From NCBI GenBank assembly GCA_019240215.1, contig JAFAYQ010000036.1, forward strand, positions 1-64,000: a stretch of 64,000 bases of DNA. The letters are read 5' to 3'. A model generated the notes under the pieces. The model was not told the origin of the DNA. It ran no database searches and saw only the letters and a program-made list of their open reading frames with translations. Of the stretch, positions 44,507 through 52,480 are shown in pieces. Position 1 is the first letter of the stretch, and every line of letters starts with the position of its first letter. This stretch comes from Actinomycetota bacterium (lineage in GTDB: Bacteria; Actinomycetota; Actinomycetes; Streptosporangiales; Streptosporangiaceae). A program made the position numbers and the translations under genes.

Positions 44507-46134
44507 TGGCCAGCGCTCCTCGCGGCCGAGGGCTGCCCCTTACGGCCCGACGCTAAGTCGCGCGAGCCGAACGACGGCGGTCCCGGCGGCCGCCGTCGCC
44601 AGTCGCCCTGGCTCTGGTCGCCGGGCTGGCGGCCGCCGCGGCCCCAGCGGTGGTCCTGAACCCCGCGGTCCCAGAAGTCGTCCCGGCCGCTGTTGTCGCG
44701 GACGTCACCCGGTCGGCCGCGGTCGTGGCGGGCGCGATCGTCCCGGGCGTCGCCGGGGCGGCCCCGGTCGTTACGGCCCGGGTCCGGGCGGCCATCATCC
44801 CGGCCTGACCTGCGGTCACGGTCTGGCCCGCCGTCCCGTCCTGGCCCGCCGTCCCGTCCTGATCCGCCGTCGCGGCCTGGCCCGCCGTCCCGGCCCAGCC
44901 TGCCGTCCCGTCCTGATCCGCCGCCGCGCCCCGGCCCGCCCTCGCGACCCGGCCCGCCGCCGCGGCTGTAACCCCAGCTGTCAGTGTGGTCCCCGCGAGC
45001 CCACCGGTCACCCTGCTCCAGCACGTCACGCTGGTCCCGGCGGTCCCTCTGGTCCCGGCGATCCTCGCGGTCCCGGCGGTCCCGGCGGTCCCGGGGGTCG
45101 TCGGGCCAGCCCGGATCAGGCCGGAACGAGGGCTCACCCCGGGCCGCCCCGCCCCGTAGCTCGCCACCCCGGCCACCCCGCCCGGCCCCCGGCTCCGGCT
45201 CGCGGCTATCCCGGTTGTCCCGAATCAGCGACCCACGCGCACCGGCCCGACCGGCCCCGCCGCCACCCCCGGCCGCCCCGCTGTGCCGCGCCCACCCCCA
45301 CCGTCCAACGGCGATGAGAGCCGCCAGCACGGTGGCGGCCGCCATGGTCAGGAACCCGTTGGCGATCCACTGGGCCGCGTCCACCGACAGCGCCGACGAG
45401 GACGAGGTCGCGTGGTCCCGCACCAGCCCGGCCGCCAGCGCGAACACCAGGTAGCCGAGGGCCGGGACCGGAATCAGCAGGTAGGTCGCGCGGACCCGGA
45501 CCGCGAACCCGGCCGCCAGCGTGCCGATGATCACCAGCCCGCCCAGCACCGTGCCCGGATCGCGCTTGGTGGCCACGGTGGCGATCGCCCCCAGCAGGGC
45601 CGCGATCACGATGATGCCGGCCCCCTGGGGACCGGACAGCTCACCCCAGCGCCAGGACCGGCCGGCCGGTTCGTCCCCGGCCGGGTCGGCTGGGTCGGCC
45701 GGATCGGCGGGGTCGCCCGGCTCGCGCCCAGCCGAGCGCGGGCTGGCCATCGGCACCGCCCGGAACGGGTCCGTCCACCCGGTCGGCACCCGCGGCGGCC
45801 GCCCACCCGACGGTGGCCGCCGCGACTGCCCCGGCTGCGACTGCGGCGCCCGCGGCGCCCCCGACCGGAACGGATTCGGCTCCGCCGGCCCAGGGCCGCC
45901 CGGCCCAGACCGGGACGGCGGGAGCGAGGACGGCGCAGCCTCTCGTCCCGCCGGCTGGTCGGGTTCGTCCCGGTACCAGCCCGGACCGTCCCAGGCGGCC
46001 GGTTTGCCGTCGCCGGGACGCCGGCGCGGGCGGGGCGCCGGCTCCGGGACATTTCGGGCCGGACGGAAGCCGGGCCCGGGCGCGTTGCCGAACGACGGGC
46101 GCGGATCCGAATCGTGCCAACGGGGCTCGCTCAT
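44503..46134 (-). CDS. DUF6542-like membrane protein with long Arg/Asp/Gly repeat tail
   Basis: 543 residues. Residues ~1-165 are Pro/Arg/Gly-rich and disordered. Residues ~170-285 have four hydrophobic segments (GIIVIAALLGAIATVATKRD, TYLLIPVPALGYLVFALAAG) matching the actinobacterial DUF6542 pattern. Residues ~300-543 are low complexity: RD repeats (DRRDREDRRDQRD) then pentad-like GRDGG units (GPGRDGGSGRDGGPGRDGG). RGG-like tails often bind nucleic acid or phase separate, but that is inference. ATG start at 46134. Divergent from the LCP gene by 62 bp. Confidence 0.65.
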   Translation of the reverse strand: MSEPRWHDSDPRPSFGNAPGPGFRPARNVPEPAPRPRRRPGDGKPAAWDGPGWYRDEPDQPAGREAAPSSLPPSRSGPGGPGPAEPNPFRSGAPRAPQSQPGQSRRPPSGGRPPRVPTGWTDPFRAVPMASPRSAGREPGDPADPADPADPAGDEPAGRSWRWGELSGPQGAGIIVIAALLGAIATVATKRDPGTVLGGLVIIGTLAAGFAVRVRATYLLIPVPALGYLVFALAAGLVRDHATSSSSALSVDAAQWIANGFLTMAAATVLAALIAVGRWGWARHSGAAGGGGGAGRAGARGSLIRDNRDSREPEPGAGRGGRGGELRGGAARGEPSFRPDPGWPDDPRDRRDRRDREDRRDQRDRRDQRDVLEQGDRWARGDHTDSWGYSRGGGPGREGGPGRGGGSGRDGRLGRDGGPGRDGGSGRDGGPGRDGGPDRDRRSGRDDGRPDPGRNDRGRPGDARDDRARHDRGRPGDVRDNSGRDDFWDRGVQDHRWGRGGRQPGDQSQGDWRRRPPGPPSFGSRDLASGRKGQPSAARSAGH

Positions 46135-46196
46135 CTGGCCACCGATGTTAGCCGTTATGGATCAGTGACAAGGCCTCCCCGGCTATTCTTCGCCGC

Positions 46197-47747
46197 ATGG
46201 AAAACCGGCGGCTGGCGGAATCGCGGCCGGCCAGGGTCGCGCCGGGGCGCCCTCGCCGGCGGGTGGCGCGGACCAGCATTTACCTCGTGACCTGCGTGCT
46301 TTCGGCGCTGGTGCTAGCCGCGAGCGGTTTTTCCTACTTTGTCGTGAGTGACGTCAACAGCATCGGCTCCTCGCACGCGATCGCCAGCGGAAGCTCGATC
46401 GGCGCCCAGAACATTCTGCTGATGGGCCTGGAGAGCCGCCGCGACTGGAACGGCAACGTGCTGCCCAACAACATCCTGCACGCGCTGCACGCGGGCAGCA
46501 GGCAGGGGGTGGAGAACGGCGTCGGCGGCAACGACACCAACACGCTGATCCTGATCCACATCCCGGCGGGCGGGAAGAAGGCCATCGGTTTTTCGATCCC
46601 GCGCGACGACTGGGTCAACTTCGCGGGCACCGTCGGGCCCCAGCAGCACGGCAAGATCGACCAGGCCTACGGCGTCAGCATGTTCTACCAGCAGCAGCAG
46701 CTCAAGCAGCAGCAGCCCAACATCGGCCAGAACCAGCTGGCGTTCGCGGGCAACGAGGCCGGCCGCAAGGCCGCGGTCGACACCGTCGAGCAGCTCACCG
46801 GCGTCCACATCGACCACTTCGCCGAGGTCAACCTGGACGGCTTCTATGAGCTGGCCAACGTCCTGGGCGGAGTCGAGGTCTGCCTCAACCACCCGGTCCA
46901 GGACAAGAACTCCGGCGCCGACTTCAAGGCCGGCTACCAGCACCTGAACGCCTCGCAGGCGCTGGCCTTCGTCCGCCAGCGCGACGGCCTCACCAACGGC
47001 GACCTGGACCGCACCCACCGCCAGCAAGCGTTCCTGGACTCGGTGATGCAGGCGCTGCGGACCCAGGGCGTGCTCGGCGACCTGACCAAGCTGCAGGCGC
47101 TGCTGTCGGTGGCCAAGCAGTACGCGATCACCGACTCGGGCTGGGACCTGCTCAGCTTCTCGTCCCAGATGTCCAGCCTGACCGGCGGCAACCTGGTGTT
47201 CCACACGCTGCCGATCCAGGCCTACGCCACCATCGACGGCCAGGCCGCCAACCAGATCAACCCGGATCAGATCAAGACGATCGTCCAGCAGACGTTCTAC
47301 CCGCGGCCGTCCGGCTCCTCGTCGTCCAGCGCCGCTCCGGCCCCCGGCACCGCCCCCGCCCAGACCGTGGTCGACGTGCTCAACGGCGGCGGCCGGGCCG
47401 GCCTGGCCAGCGCGGTCTCGGCCGCCGTGACCCGGGCCGGCTACCAGCGCGGGCTGGTCGAGAACACCACCGCGCTGGCCACCACCCAGGTGCTCTACGG
47501 CACCGGCGAGGCCGCCAACGCCGCCAAGCTGGCCGCCGCCTTCGGCGTCACCGCCACCCCCAGTGCCGCTGTCGCCGCCAGCCACGTCGAGATCAAGCTA
47601 GGCGCCGCCACCACCACCGCGCCGGTGATCTCGTCCAGCACCGCCAGCGCCGCCACCGCGACCTCCTCGCCCAGGTCGGTCATCCCCACCAGCGGCGCCC
47701 AGGGCGGCGCGGTCGGCGCCCAGAAGGGCATCCCCTGCGTCAACTGA
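46197..47747 (+). CDS. LytR-CpsA-Psr (LCP) family wall-polymer ligase
   Basis: 516 residues: cytoplasmic basic N-terminus, one membrane helix (YLVTCVLSALVLAASGFSYF), an LCP catalytic domain (~75-370) with NDTNTLILIHIPAGGKKAIG, SIPRDDWVN, and LAFVRQRDGLTNGDLDRTHR carrying the conserved Arg residues, then a LytR_C domain (~385-465, VVDVLNGGGRAGLASAV). LCP enzymes move polymers from undecaprenyl carriers to peptidoglycan outside the membrane, which fits the WecA-like gene in this window. ATG start at 46197. Confidence 0.93.
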   Translation: MENRRLAESRPARVAPGRPRRRVARTSIYLVTCVLSALVLAASGFSYFVVSDVNSIGSSHAIASGSSIGAQNILLMGLESRRDWNGNVLPNNILHALHAGSRQGVENGVGGNDTNTLILIHIPAGGKKAIGFSIPRDDWVNFAGTVGPQQHGKIDQAYGVSMFYQQQQLKQQQPNIGQNQLAFAGNEAGRKAAVDTVEQLTGVHIDHFAEVNLDGFYELANVLGGVEVCLNHPVQDKNSGADFKAGYQHLNASQALAFVRQRDGLTNGDLDRTHRQQAFLDSVMQALRTQGVLGDLTKLQALLSVAKQYAITDSGWDLLSFSSQMSSLTGGNLVFHTLPIQAYATIDGQAANQINPDQIKTIVQQTFYPRPSGSSSSSAAPAPGTAPAQTVVDVLNGGGRAGLASAVSAAVTRAGYQRGLVENTTALATTQVLYGTGEAANAAKLAAAFGVTATPSAAVAASHVEIKLGAATTTAPVISSSTASAATATSSPRSVIPTSGAQGGAVGAQKGIPCVN

Positions 47748-47934
47748 GCGCGGATTTCCCGTGACCGGCCAGCCGCCCGCCGTACTCCGGTCCCCGCTCC
47801 GGTCCCGTCCCGCTCACCCGCCCCCGCCGTCACCCCCGCGCGTCCGTAGGCCCCGCGCCCGTCGGCCAGCGCCCCACTCAGCTCTCGGGTCACACCCGCC
47901 GCTGGAGCCTCAGCACTTGGGGTGCCGCTCCCGA

Positions 47935-47979
47935 TTAGGGAAGAGATTTGCGCAGCATTTGTAAAAAAGTCTTCCCGAA
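47935..47979. repeat. Intergenic inverted repeat, copy 2
   Basis: Left arm TTAGGGAAGAGATTT (47935-47949) pairs 12 of 15 with the right arm (47965-47979). Bases 47952-47979 are identical to copy 1 at 14480-14507. It lies between the LCP gene and the converging pncA, in a 288-bp gap that is otherwise C-rich and empty of genes. The weaker similarity to the copy 1 flanks extends leftward (shared CCCCGCGCCCG and GTCACAC phrases). Confidence 0.8.
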
Positions 47980-48035
47980 TCTGCGGCTCGCCCCACGTTC
48001 CAGGCCACATCCGGCCTGCCTGGGGGCCAAGCCGG

Positions 48036-48611
48036 TCAGCTGAGCAGGACCGGGGTGCCGTCCAGTTCGACGTGGGCGTCCCGCAGCTCGGTCAGCGCGC
48101 GGGCGGTGCTGTCGGGGGCGACGCCGGCGGTCAGGCCGAGCAGCACCCGGGTGGTGAACCCGTTCCGCACCGCGTCGCGGGCGGTGGCGCGGACGCAGTG
48201 GTCGGTGGCGATGCCGGCGATGTCCACCTCGGTGACGCCGCGCTCGCGCAGCCAGTCGGCCAGCGCGCTGCCGTGCTCGTCGAGGCCCTCGAACGCGCTG
48301 TAGGCGGCGGCGTGCTCGCCCTTGCGGAACACCGCTTCCACCCGGCTGGTGTCCAGGTCGGGATGGAACTCGGCGCCGATGCTGCCGACCACGCAGTGCG
48401 GCGGCCAGCTGTCCACGAAGTCCGGGTGGGCCGAGAAATGGGCGCCGGGGTCGATGTGGTGGTCCTGGGAGGCCACGATGTGCGCGTAATCGGCCGCGTC
48501 CGCGGCCAGCCGGCCGCTGATCGACCGGGCCACGTACGCACCGCCCGGGACCGCCAGTGAGCCTCCCTCGCAAAAGTCGTTCTGGACGTCGACAACGATG
48601 AGTGCTCGCAC
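48036..48611 (-). CDS. pncA: Nicotinamidase/pyrazinamidase (PncA)
   Basis: Hydrolyses nicotinamide to nicotinate for NAD salvage. 191 residues from the GTG at 48611, because the family starts just before ALIVVDVQNDF (catalytic Asp). The catalytic Lys is in FRKGEHAAAYSAF, the Cys in GIATDHCVRATA, and metal ligands in SQDHHIDPGAHF. The partner enzyme PncB is encoded 4 kb to the right. Divergent from the methyltransferase gene. Confidence 0.94.
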   Translation of the reverse strand: MRALIVVDVQNDFCEGGSLAVPGGAYVARSISGRLAADAADYAHIVASQDHHIDPGAHFSAHPDFVDSWPPHCVVGSIGAEFHPDLDTSRVEAVFRKGEHAAAYSAFEGLDEHGSALADWLRERGVTEVDIAGIATDHCVRATARDAVRNGFTTRVLLGLTAGVAPDSTARALTELRDAHVELDGTPVLLS

Positions 48612-48676
48612 CCGGCCACGGTATCGTGCCCACAGCATTGCCGGCGAGGTCGCAGGCAGCGCGGGTGAGGGGGACG

Positions 48677-49294
48677 ATGACCGGCTACTGGAACCACAAC
48701 GTCTACTACCAGCCGCTGATCCTGGGGGCGGTCCCGCCCAACTGCGGCAGCGCGCTCGACGTCGGCTGCGGTGACGGGCTCCTGGCCAGTCGGCTGGCCA
48801 CCCGCTGCCGGGACGTGACCGGGGTCGACCGCGACCACCAGATGATCGCGCTGGCCCGCGCCCGGGCCCGCGACCTGCCCAACGTGGCGTTCATCGACGC
48901 CGAGTTCCCGGCCTTCCCGTTCGAGGACGCCAGCTTCGACTTCATCGCCTCCAACACCGCCATCCACCACATGAACTTCGAGGCCGCGCTGATGGCGATG
49001 ACCCGGCTGCTGCGGCCGGGCGGGCGGCTGGCCGTCATCGGCCTGGCCCGCAGCGCCACCCCCCGCGACTACGTCCCCGACCTGATCGGCGCCCCGCTGA
49101 GCCTGGGCCTCGGCCTCACCCACGCCGCCTTGCGGGCGGCCGGCCGCGAGGACCCGGTACCCCGCCAACCGATCAAGGACCCGGTCATGACCTGGGAACA
49201 GGTCCGGATCGGGGCGCTGCGCCTGCTCCCCGGCGTCCAGTACCGCCGCCACCTGCTGTGGCGCTACTCCCTGCTCTGGCGCAAACCGGGCTGA
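48677..49294 (+). CDS. Class I SAM-dependent methyltransferase
   Basis: 205 residues from the ATG at 48677, with GAGGGGGA just upstream; an upstream in-frame ATG at 48602 overlaps pncA. SAM-binding motif I is ALDVGCGDGLLASRL, followed by VTGVDRDHQM and the motif LLRPGGRLAVIGLA. Methyltransf_11 type; small-molecule substrate unknown. Its stop is 9 bp from the converging phosphotransferase gene. Confidence 0.88.
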   Translation: MTGYWNHNVYYQPLILGAVPPNCGSALDVGCGDGLLASRLATRCRDVTGVDRDHQMIALARARARDLPNVAFIDAEFPAFPFEDASFDFIASNTAIHHMNFEAALMAMTRLLRPGGRLAVIGLARSATPRDYVPDLIGAPLSLGLGLTHAALRAAGREDPVPRQPIKDPVMTWEQVRIGALRLLPGVQYRRHLLWRYSLLWRKPG

Positions 49295-49303
49295 CCGGCC
49301 CGC

Positions 49304-49969
49304 TCACTCGGTCCACGAGGCGGTGATCCGCAGCCGGTCCCGCCACCGCGCCACCGCCGGCCCGCCCGGCTCCCAGCGCTGGCACAGCGCCAGCATGTCC
49401 CGGCAACGATCGGTCATCGCCCGCTGGCGGTCCGCCCAGGCGGGCCGGTCCCCGTAGCCATCGAAGAACCCGTCCAGCGCCGCCACCTGGTCCGGGTGGT
49501 GCATCCGGACGATCCACTCACACCAGGCCAGGTCCTCGACCGCCGTCCCGGCGTGCGCCCACTCCCAGTCGACGATCCCGGTCACCGCCGCGCCGTCCGG
49601 GCTGAACAGGGTGTTGTTGGGCCCGTAGTCCCCGTGCACCAGCACCCGCCCCGGCCGCGCGGCCGGCTCGACCAGGGCCGGATCGGCCGCGTGGATCAGG
49701 CGCAGCATCCGCCCGCAGGCGGCCAGCACCGGCCCGGCCCGGCCGCCCCCGATCAGGTCCTGACCCGGCACCCCCGGCAGGGACGCCACGGTCAGGCTGA
49801 GCTCGTCCCGGGCCAGCACCGTCGCCACCGGCAGCCGCCCGGCCAGCGCCGTCAGCGCGGTGTCTTCCCGGCGGCAGCGCGCGGCCGCGCCGGGTCCCTG
49901 GTACACCTTCCGCACCACCGACCCGTCGCCGGTGGTCCGGTTGGTGTAGCTGTGGGGGAGTGGCCGCAG
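49304..49969 (-). CDS. Aminoglycoside-phosphotransferase-like kinase, probable CTG start
   Basis: APH/choline-kinase fold with catalytic loop VLVHGDYGPNNTLF and metal motif GIVDWEWAHAG. The first ATG/GTG starts (49921, 49918) lie inside the conserved N-lobe phrase PLPHSYTNRTTGDGSVVRKV, whose beginning is only reached from the CTG at 49969. That CTG has a perfectly placed GGGGAG (49976-49981, 6-nt spacing) and follows the YbaK stop by one codon. 221 residues with the CTG start. Substrate unknown; it need not confer antibiotic resistance. Confidence 0.78.
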   Translation of the reverse strand: MRPLPHSYTNRTTGDGSVVRKVYQGPGAAARCRREDTALTALAGRLPVATVLARDELSLTVASLPGVPGQDLIGGGRAGPVLAACGRMLRLIHAADPALVEPAARPGRVLVHGDYGPNNTLFSPDGAAVTGIVDWEWAHAGTAVEDLAWCEWIVRMHHPDQVAALDGFFDGYGDRPAWADRQRAMTDRCRDMLALCQRWEPGGPAVARWRDRLRITASWTE

Positions 49970-49972
49970 CGC

Positions 49973-50449
49973 CTACTCCCCGACGTCGGCCTGGGTGCCG
50001 CCGGTGATCCGCAGCAGCTCGGCGTAGCTGGTCGGGAACACCGTGTGGGGGTGCCCGGCCGCCGCCCAGACCTGGGGATACCTCTCCAGCCAGGTGTCGA
50101 CCAGGGTCCGGATCGGCTGCGGGTGCCCGACCGGCGCCACCCCGCCGATGGCCTGCCCGGTCCACTCCCGCACCGACTCCGCGTCGGCCCGGGCGACCGC
50201 GGCCACCCCCAGCAGCCCGGCCACAAGATCGGTGTCGACCCGGTGAGCCCCGCTGGTCATGACCAGCAGCGGCCGCCCATCAGCAGCGAAAATGAGGCTG
50301 TTGGCGATGGCGCCGACGTCGCACCCGACCTGCGCCGCCGCCAGCGCCGCCGTCTTGGCCGAATCAGGCAGCGTCCGCACCTCGCCCGCGACTCCGAGCT
50401 CGGCGAGTACCTGAGTGAACCGGTCGACGTTGGCTGCCACGTCCAGCAC
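49973..50449 (-). CDS. YbaK/EbsC (ProX-like) aminoacyl-tRNA deacylase
   Basis: 158 residues. Family marks: DSAKTAALAAAQVGCDVGAI, ANSLIFAADGRPLLVMTSG, and GQAIGGVAPVGHPQPIRTLV. These trans-editing proteins hydrolyse mischarged tRNA such as Cys- or Ala-tRNA(Pro). ATG start at 50449. Its stop codon lies between the ribosome-binding site and the CTG of the downstream phosphotransferase, so the two are coupled. Confidence 0.92.
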   Translation of the reverse strand: MLDVAANVDRFTQVLAELGVAGEVRTLPDSAKTAALAAAQVGCDVGAIANSLIFAADGRPLLVMTSGAHRVDTDLVAGLLGVAAVARADAESVREWTGQAIGGVAPVGHPQPIRTLVDTWLERYPQVWAAAGHPHTVFPTSYAELLRITGGTQADVGE

Positions 50450-50600
50450 GGTAGCGCTATTGCCTCCGGCGGGGTACTTCGGGCTCCGGCCGCACGTCCG
50501 CCTGGTGGCCCTGGCCGCGCTGGCAGCAAACGTCGTACCTGCTTGCTAGGTTCCCGAGCACATGCCACTCACAGACGACGGGCAACTCCGGGAGGACCGC

Positions 50601-51185
50601 GTGGACCAGGCCATGTCGGACTCGATTGAGCAGCAGCTACGGTCGGTCTTCCCCGAAGGGACGTTCACACGGGTGGATGTGCTGGGCTACGGCGACGATC
50701 CGGACGTTGAACCGGGGGAGACCGCGATCCGGGCGTTCGTTGACCGGGCCGGCCACCCGGCCGGGACCTGGGAAGATGACGAGACGGTCATGCGGGCCTT
50801 CGAGCAGGCCAACCGCCAGGCCATCACGTGGCTGCATCGCGACGGCCAGCTTCCATCCATCGCCTGGATCCAGGCCATCCCCGACACCCCGGACCGGCGG
50901 GCTCCCGGCGCCGTTCTGTGGGGCTTCCCCAGCTTTTTCCTCAGCAGGCGCTCAGACGTGGCCGATGAGGCACCGGGGTTCGCTTCCGTGCGAGCCAGTC
51001 TGGGGCCCGCCGATCTGGCGACGGTAGACGCTCTGATCACTGCGGGGATCGCATCCAGCCGCGCCGAAGCGATGCGCTGGGCCATCGGCCGCATCCGCGA
51101 AAACCCCGCCTACGTCCAGATCCAGCAAAAGGCGCGCGAAATCAGCGAGCTCAAGGCCCAGTTCTGCCCGTCCGACGACACTTAA
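50601..51185 (+). CDS. Unrecognised protein with an RHH-like C-terminal segment
   Basis: 194 residues from the GTG at 50601, chosen for the strong GGGAGG 5 bp upstream; an ATG at 50562 has no ribosome-binding site. The N-terminal ~135 residues are acidic and not recognised (TFTRVDVLGYGDDPDVEPGE, AVLWGFPSFFLSRRSD). The C-terminal ~50 residues (DALITAGIASSRAEAMRWAI, then RIRENPAYVQIQQKAREI) resemble the dimer part of ribbon-helix-helix-type small proteins. Function unknown. Confidence 0.7.
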   Translation: MDQAMSDSIEQQLRSVFPEGTFTRVDVLGYGDDPDVEPGETAIRAFVDRAGHPAGTWEDDETVMRAFEQANRQAITWLHRDGQLPSIAWIQAIPDTPDRRAPGAVLWGFPSFFLSRRSDVADEAPGFASVRASLGPADLATVDALITAGIASSRAEAMRWAIGRIRENPAYVQIQQKAREISELKAQFCPSDDT

Positions 51186-51228
51186 GTTACTACTTTACCA
51201 AGGTGGGCCATCGAAAGTACACTTAAGT
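51178..51228. promoter_or_regulatory. Direct repeats upstream of the ArsR gene, probable operator
   Basis: ACACTTAAGT occurs at 51178-51187 and 51219-51228, 41 bp apart, each containing the palindrome CTTAAG. The second copy abuts the ArsR start codon (51231). Four helical turns of spacing suits autoregulation by a winged-helix dimer. Confidence 0.55.
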
Positions 51229-51230
51229 AC

Positions 51231-51578
51231 ATGCTTAACCGTTTGGAGGGACTCGACCGGGTGTTCCAGGCGTTGGCCGACCCGACCCGGCGCGACATGG
51301 TGGAACGACTGGTCCAGGCCCCGGCGTCGGTGAGCCAGCTCGCCGAGCCGTTGCCGATGTCGCTGCCGGCGGTGGTTCAGCACCTGGCGGTGCTGGAGTC
51401 CGCCGGCATGGTTTCCTCCGAGAAGGTGGGCCGGGTCCGCACCTGCCACCTGGAGCCCGAGATGTTGCGCCGAGCGGAGACCTGGCTCGGCGCCCAGCGC
51501 ACCGCCTGGGAGGACCGGCTCGACCGCCTGGGCGCCGAGCTCGCGCCGCCAGAGGATCAGTTACGTCCTCAACGGTAA
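51231..51578 (+). CDS. ArsR-family regulator
   Basis: 115 residues. Winged helix: VFQALADPTRRDMVERLVQA, SVSQLAEPLPMSLPAVVQHL, SAGMVSSEKVGRVRTCHLEP. No metal-binding Cys pair is present, as in ArsR proteins that pair with SRPBCC genes. The ATG sits only 2 bp after an operator-like repeat, so the message may be leaderless or nearly so. First of three consecutive genes. Confidence 0.92.
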   Translation: MLNRLEGLDRVFQALADPTRRDMVERLVQAPASVSQLAEPLPMSLPAVVQHLAVLESAGMVSSEKVGRVRTCHLEPEMLRRAETWLGAQRTAWEDRLDRLGAELAPPEDQLRPQR

Positions 51579-51604
51579 GAGATCACCAGCAAAGGAGAGC
51601 TTCC

Positions 51605-52060
51605 ATGCCGGACCGCAGTGTCACCCACGCCACCTTCACCTTGGAGCGCGTCTATCCCGTAGCGCCGGGCCGGGCGTTCGACGCCTGGGCCGATCCGAAG
51701 GTCAAGAGCCACTGGTTCGCCCGGAATGCAGACGGCTACGAGCTGGATTTCCGTCCCGGTGGCATCGAGCGCAACCACGCCAGTATCGACGGCAAGCACA
51801 TCTCCTGGGAATCGGTCTACCGCGAAATCGTCACCGGCCAGCGGATCGTCTATACCTCGGTTCTCGCCGAGGACGGCACCGTGGCCACCGTTTCGCTCAC
51901 CACTGTTGAGTTCTTCCCGGCGGGCGGGGCGACTCGCTTGGTGCTCGTGGAAGCCGGTGCCTACCTGGACGGGCGGGAGCAGCCAACCTGGCGGGAGCAG
52001 GGCACCAGCGATCAGCTCGACGCCCTCGGCCCGGAACTATCCGCCCAGGTTCACAAATGA
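51605..52060 (+). CDS. SRPBCC/AHSA1-type ligand-binding protein
   Basis: 151 residues. START-like fold marks: LERVYPVAPGRAFDAWADPK, the Trp of VKSHWFARNADG, and LTTVEFFPAGGATRLVLVEA. ATG start at 51605 with AAAGGAGA upstream. Commonly encoded directly after an ArsR gene; the pair probably senses or carries a hydrophobic small molecule. Confidence 0.9.
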   Translation: MPDRSVTHATFTLERVYPVAPGRAFDAWADPKVKSHWFARNADGYELDFRPGGIERNHASIDGKHISWESVYREIVTGQRIVYTSVLAEDGTVATVSLTTVEFFPAGGATRLVLVEAGAYLDGREQPTWREQGTSDQLDALGPELSAQVHK

Positions 52061-52104
52061 CGTCGCTGAGATAGGCAGGCCACCTGTCTCGCTTTGGAGG
52101 ACCG

Positions 52105-52461
52105 ATGGCTATCGAGCATGTACTCGCGGTTGTCCCCGTAGCCGACTTCGACGCCGGCCACCAGTGGTACGAGCGCTTCTTCGGCCGCCCAGCCGACAAC
52201 CTGCCGATGGAGGGCCGCCTCGTCGAATGGCGCGTCACCGAAAACGGCTGGTTGCAAGTAACCACCGACCCAGGAAGGGCCGGATCGGCTCTGGTGAACT
52301 TCGCTGTCGATGATCTGGACCAACACACCGAAGATCTTGCCCGCAGGGGCCTCGCTCCCGGAGAAATCGAGACGGTAAACAAAGGTGTGCAGCTGTCGGC
52401 GATCACCGACCCCGACGGCAACACGATCACCTTCATCGGCAGCTTCCGCATCGAGTACTGA
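52105..52461 (+). CDS. VOC (glyoxalase/dioxygenase) superfamily protein
   Basis: 118 residues with the beta-alpha-beta-beta-beta modules of the vicinal-oxygen-chelate fold: VLAVVPVADFDAGHQWYERF, LVNFAVDDLDQHTEDLARRG and TDPDGNTITFIGSF. Start ATG at 52105 with TTGGAGGACC upstream. Likely part of the ArsR-SRPBCC unit. Enzymatic or binding role unknown; metal ligands are not obviously complete. Confidence 0.87.
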   Translation: MAIEHVLAVVPVADFDAGHQWYERFFGRPADNLPMEGRLVEWRVTENGWLQVTTDPGRAGSALVNFAVDDLDQHTEDLARRGLAPGEIETVNKGVQLSAITDPDGNTITFIGSFRIEY

Positions 52462-52480
52462 GCGGCCTCCACCCTGGGGC

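Noticed and set aside
49304-49969. Antibiotic-resistance kinase
   Set aside because: The APH fold is present, but the family is large and most genomic members have other or unknown substrates; nothing here supports resistance.
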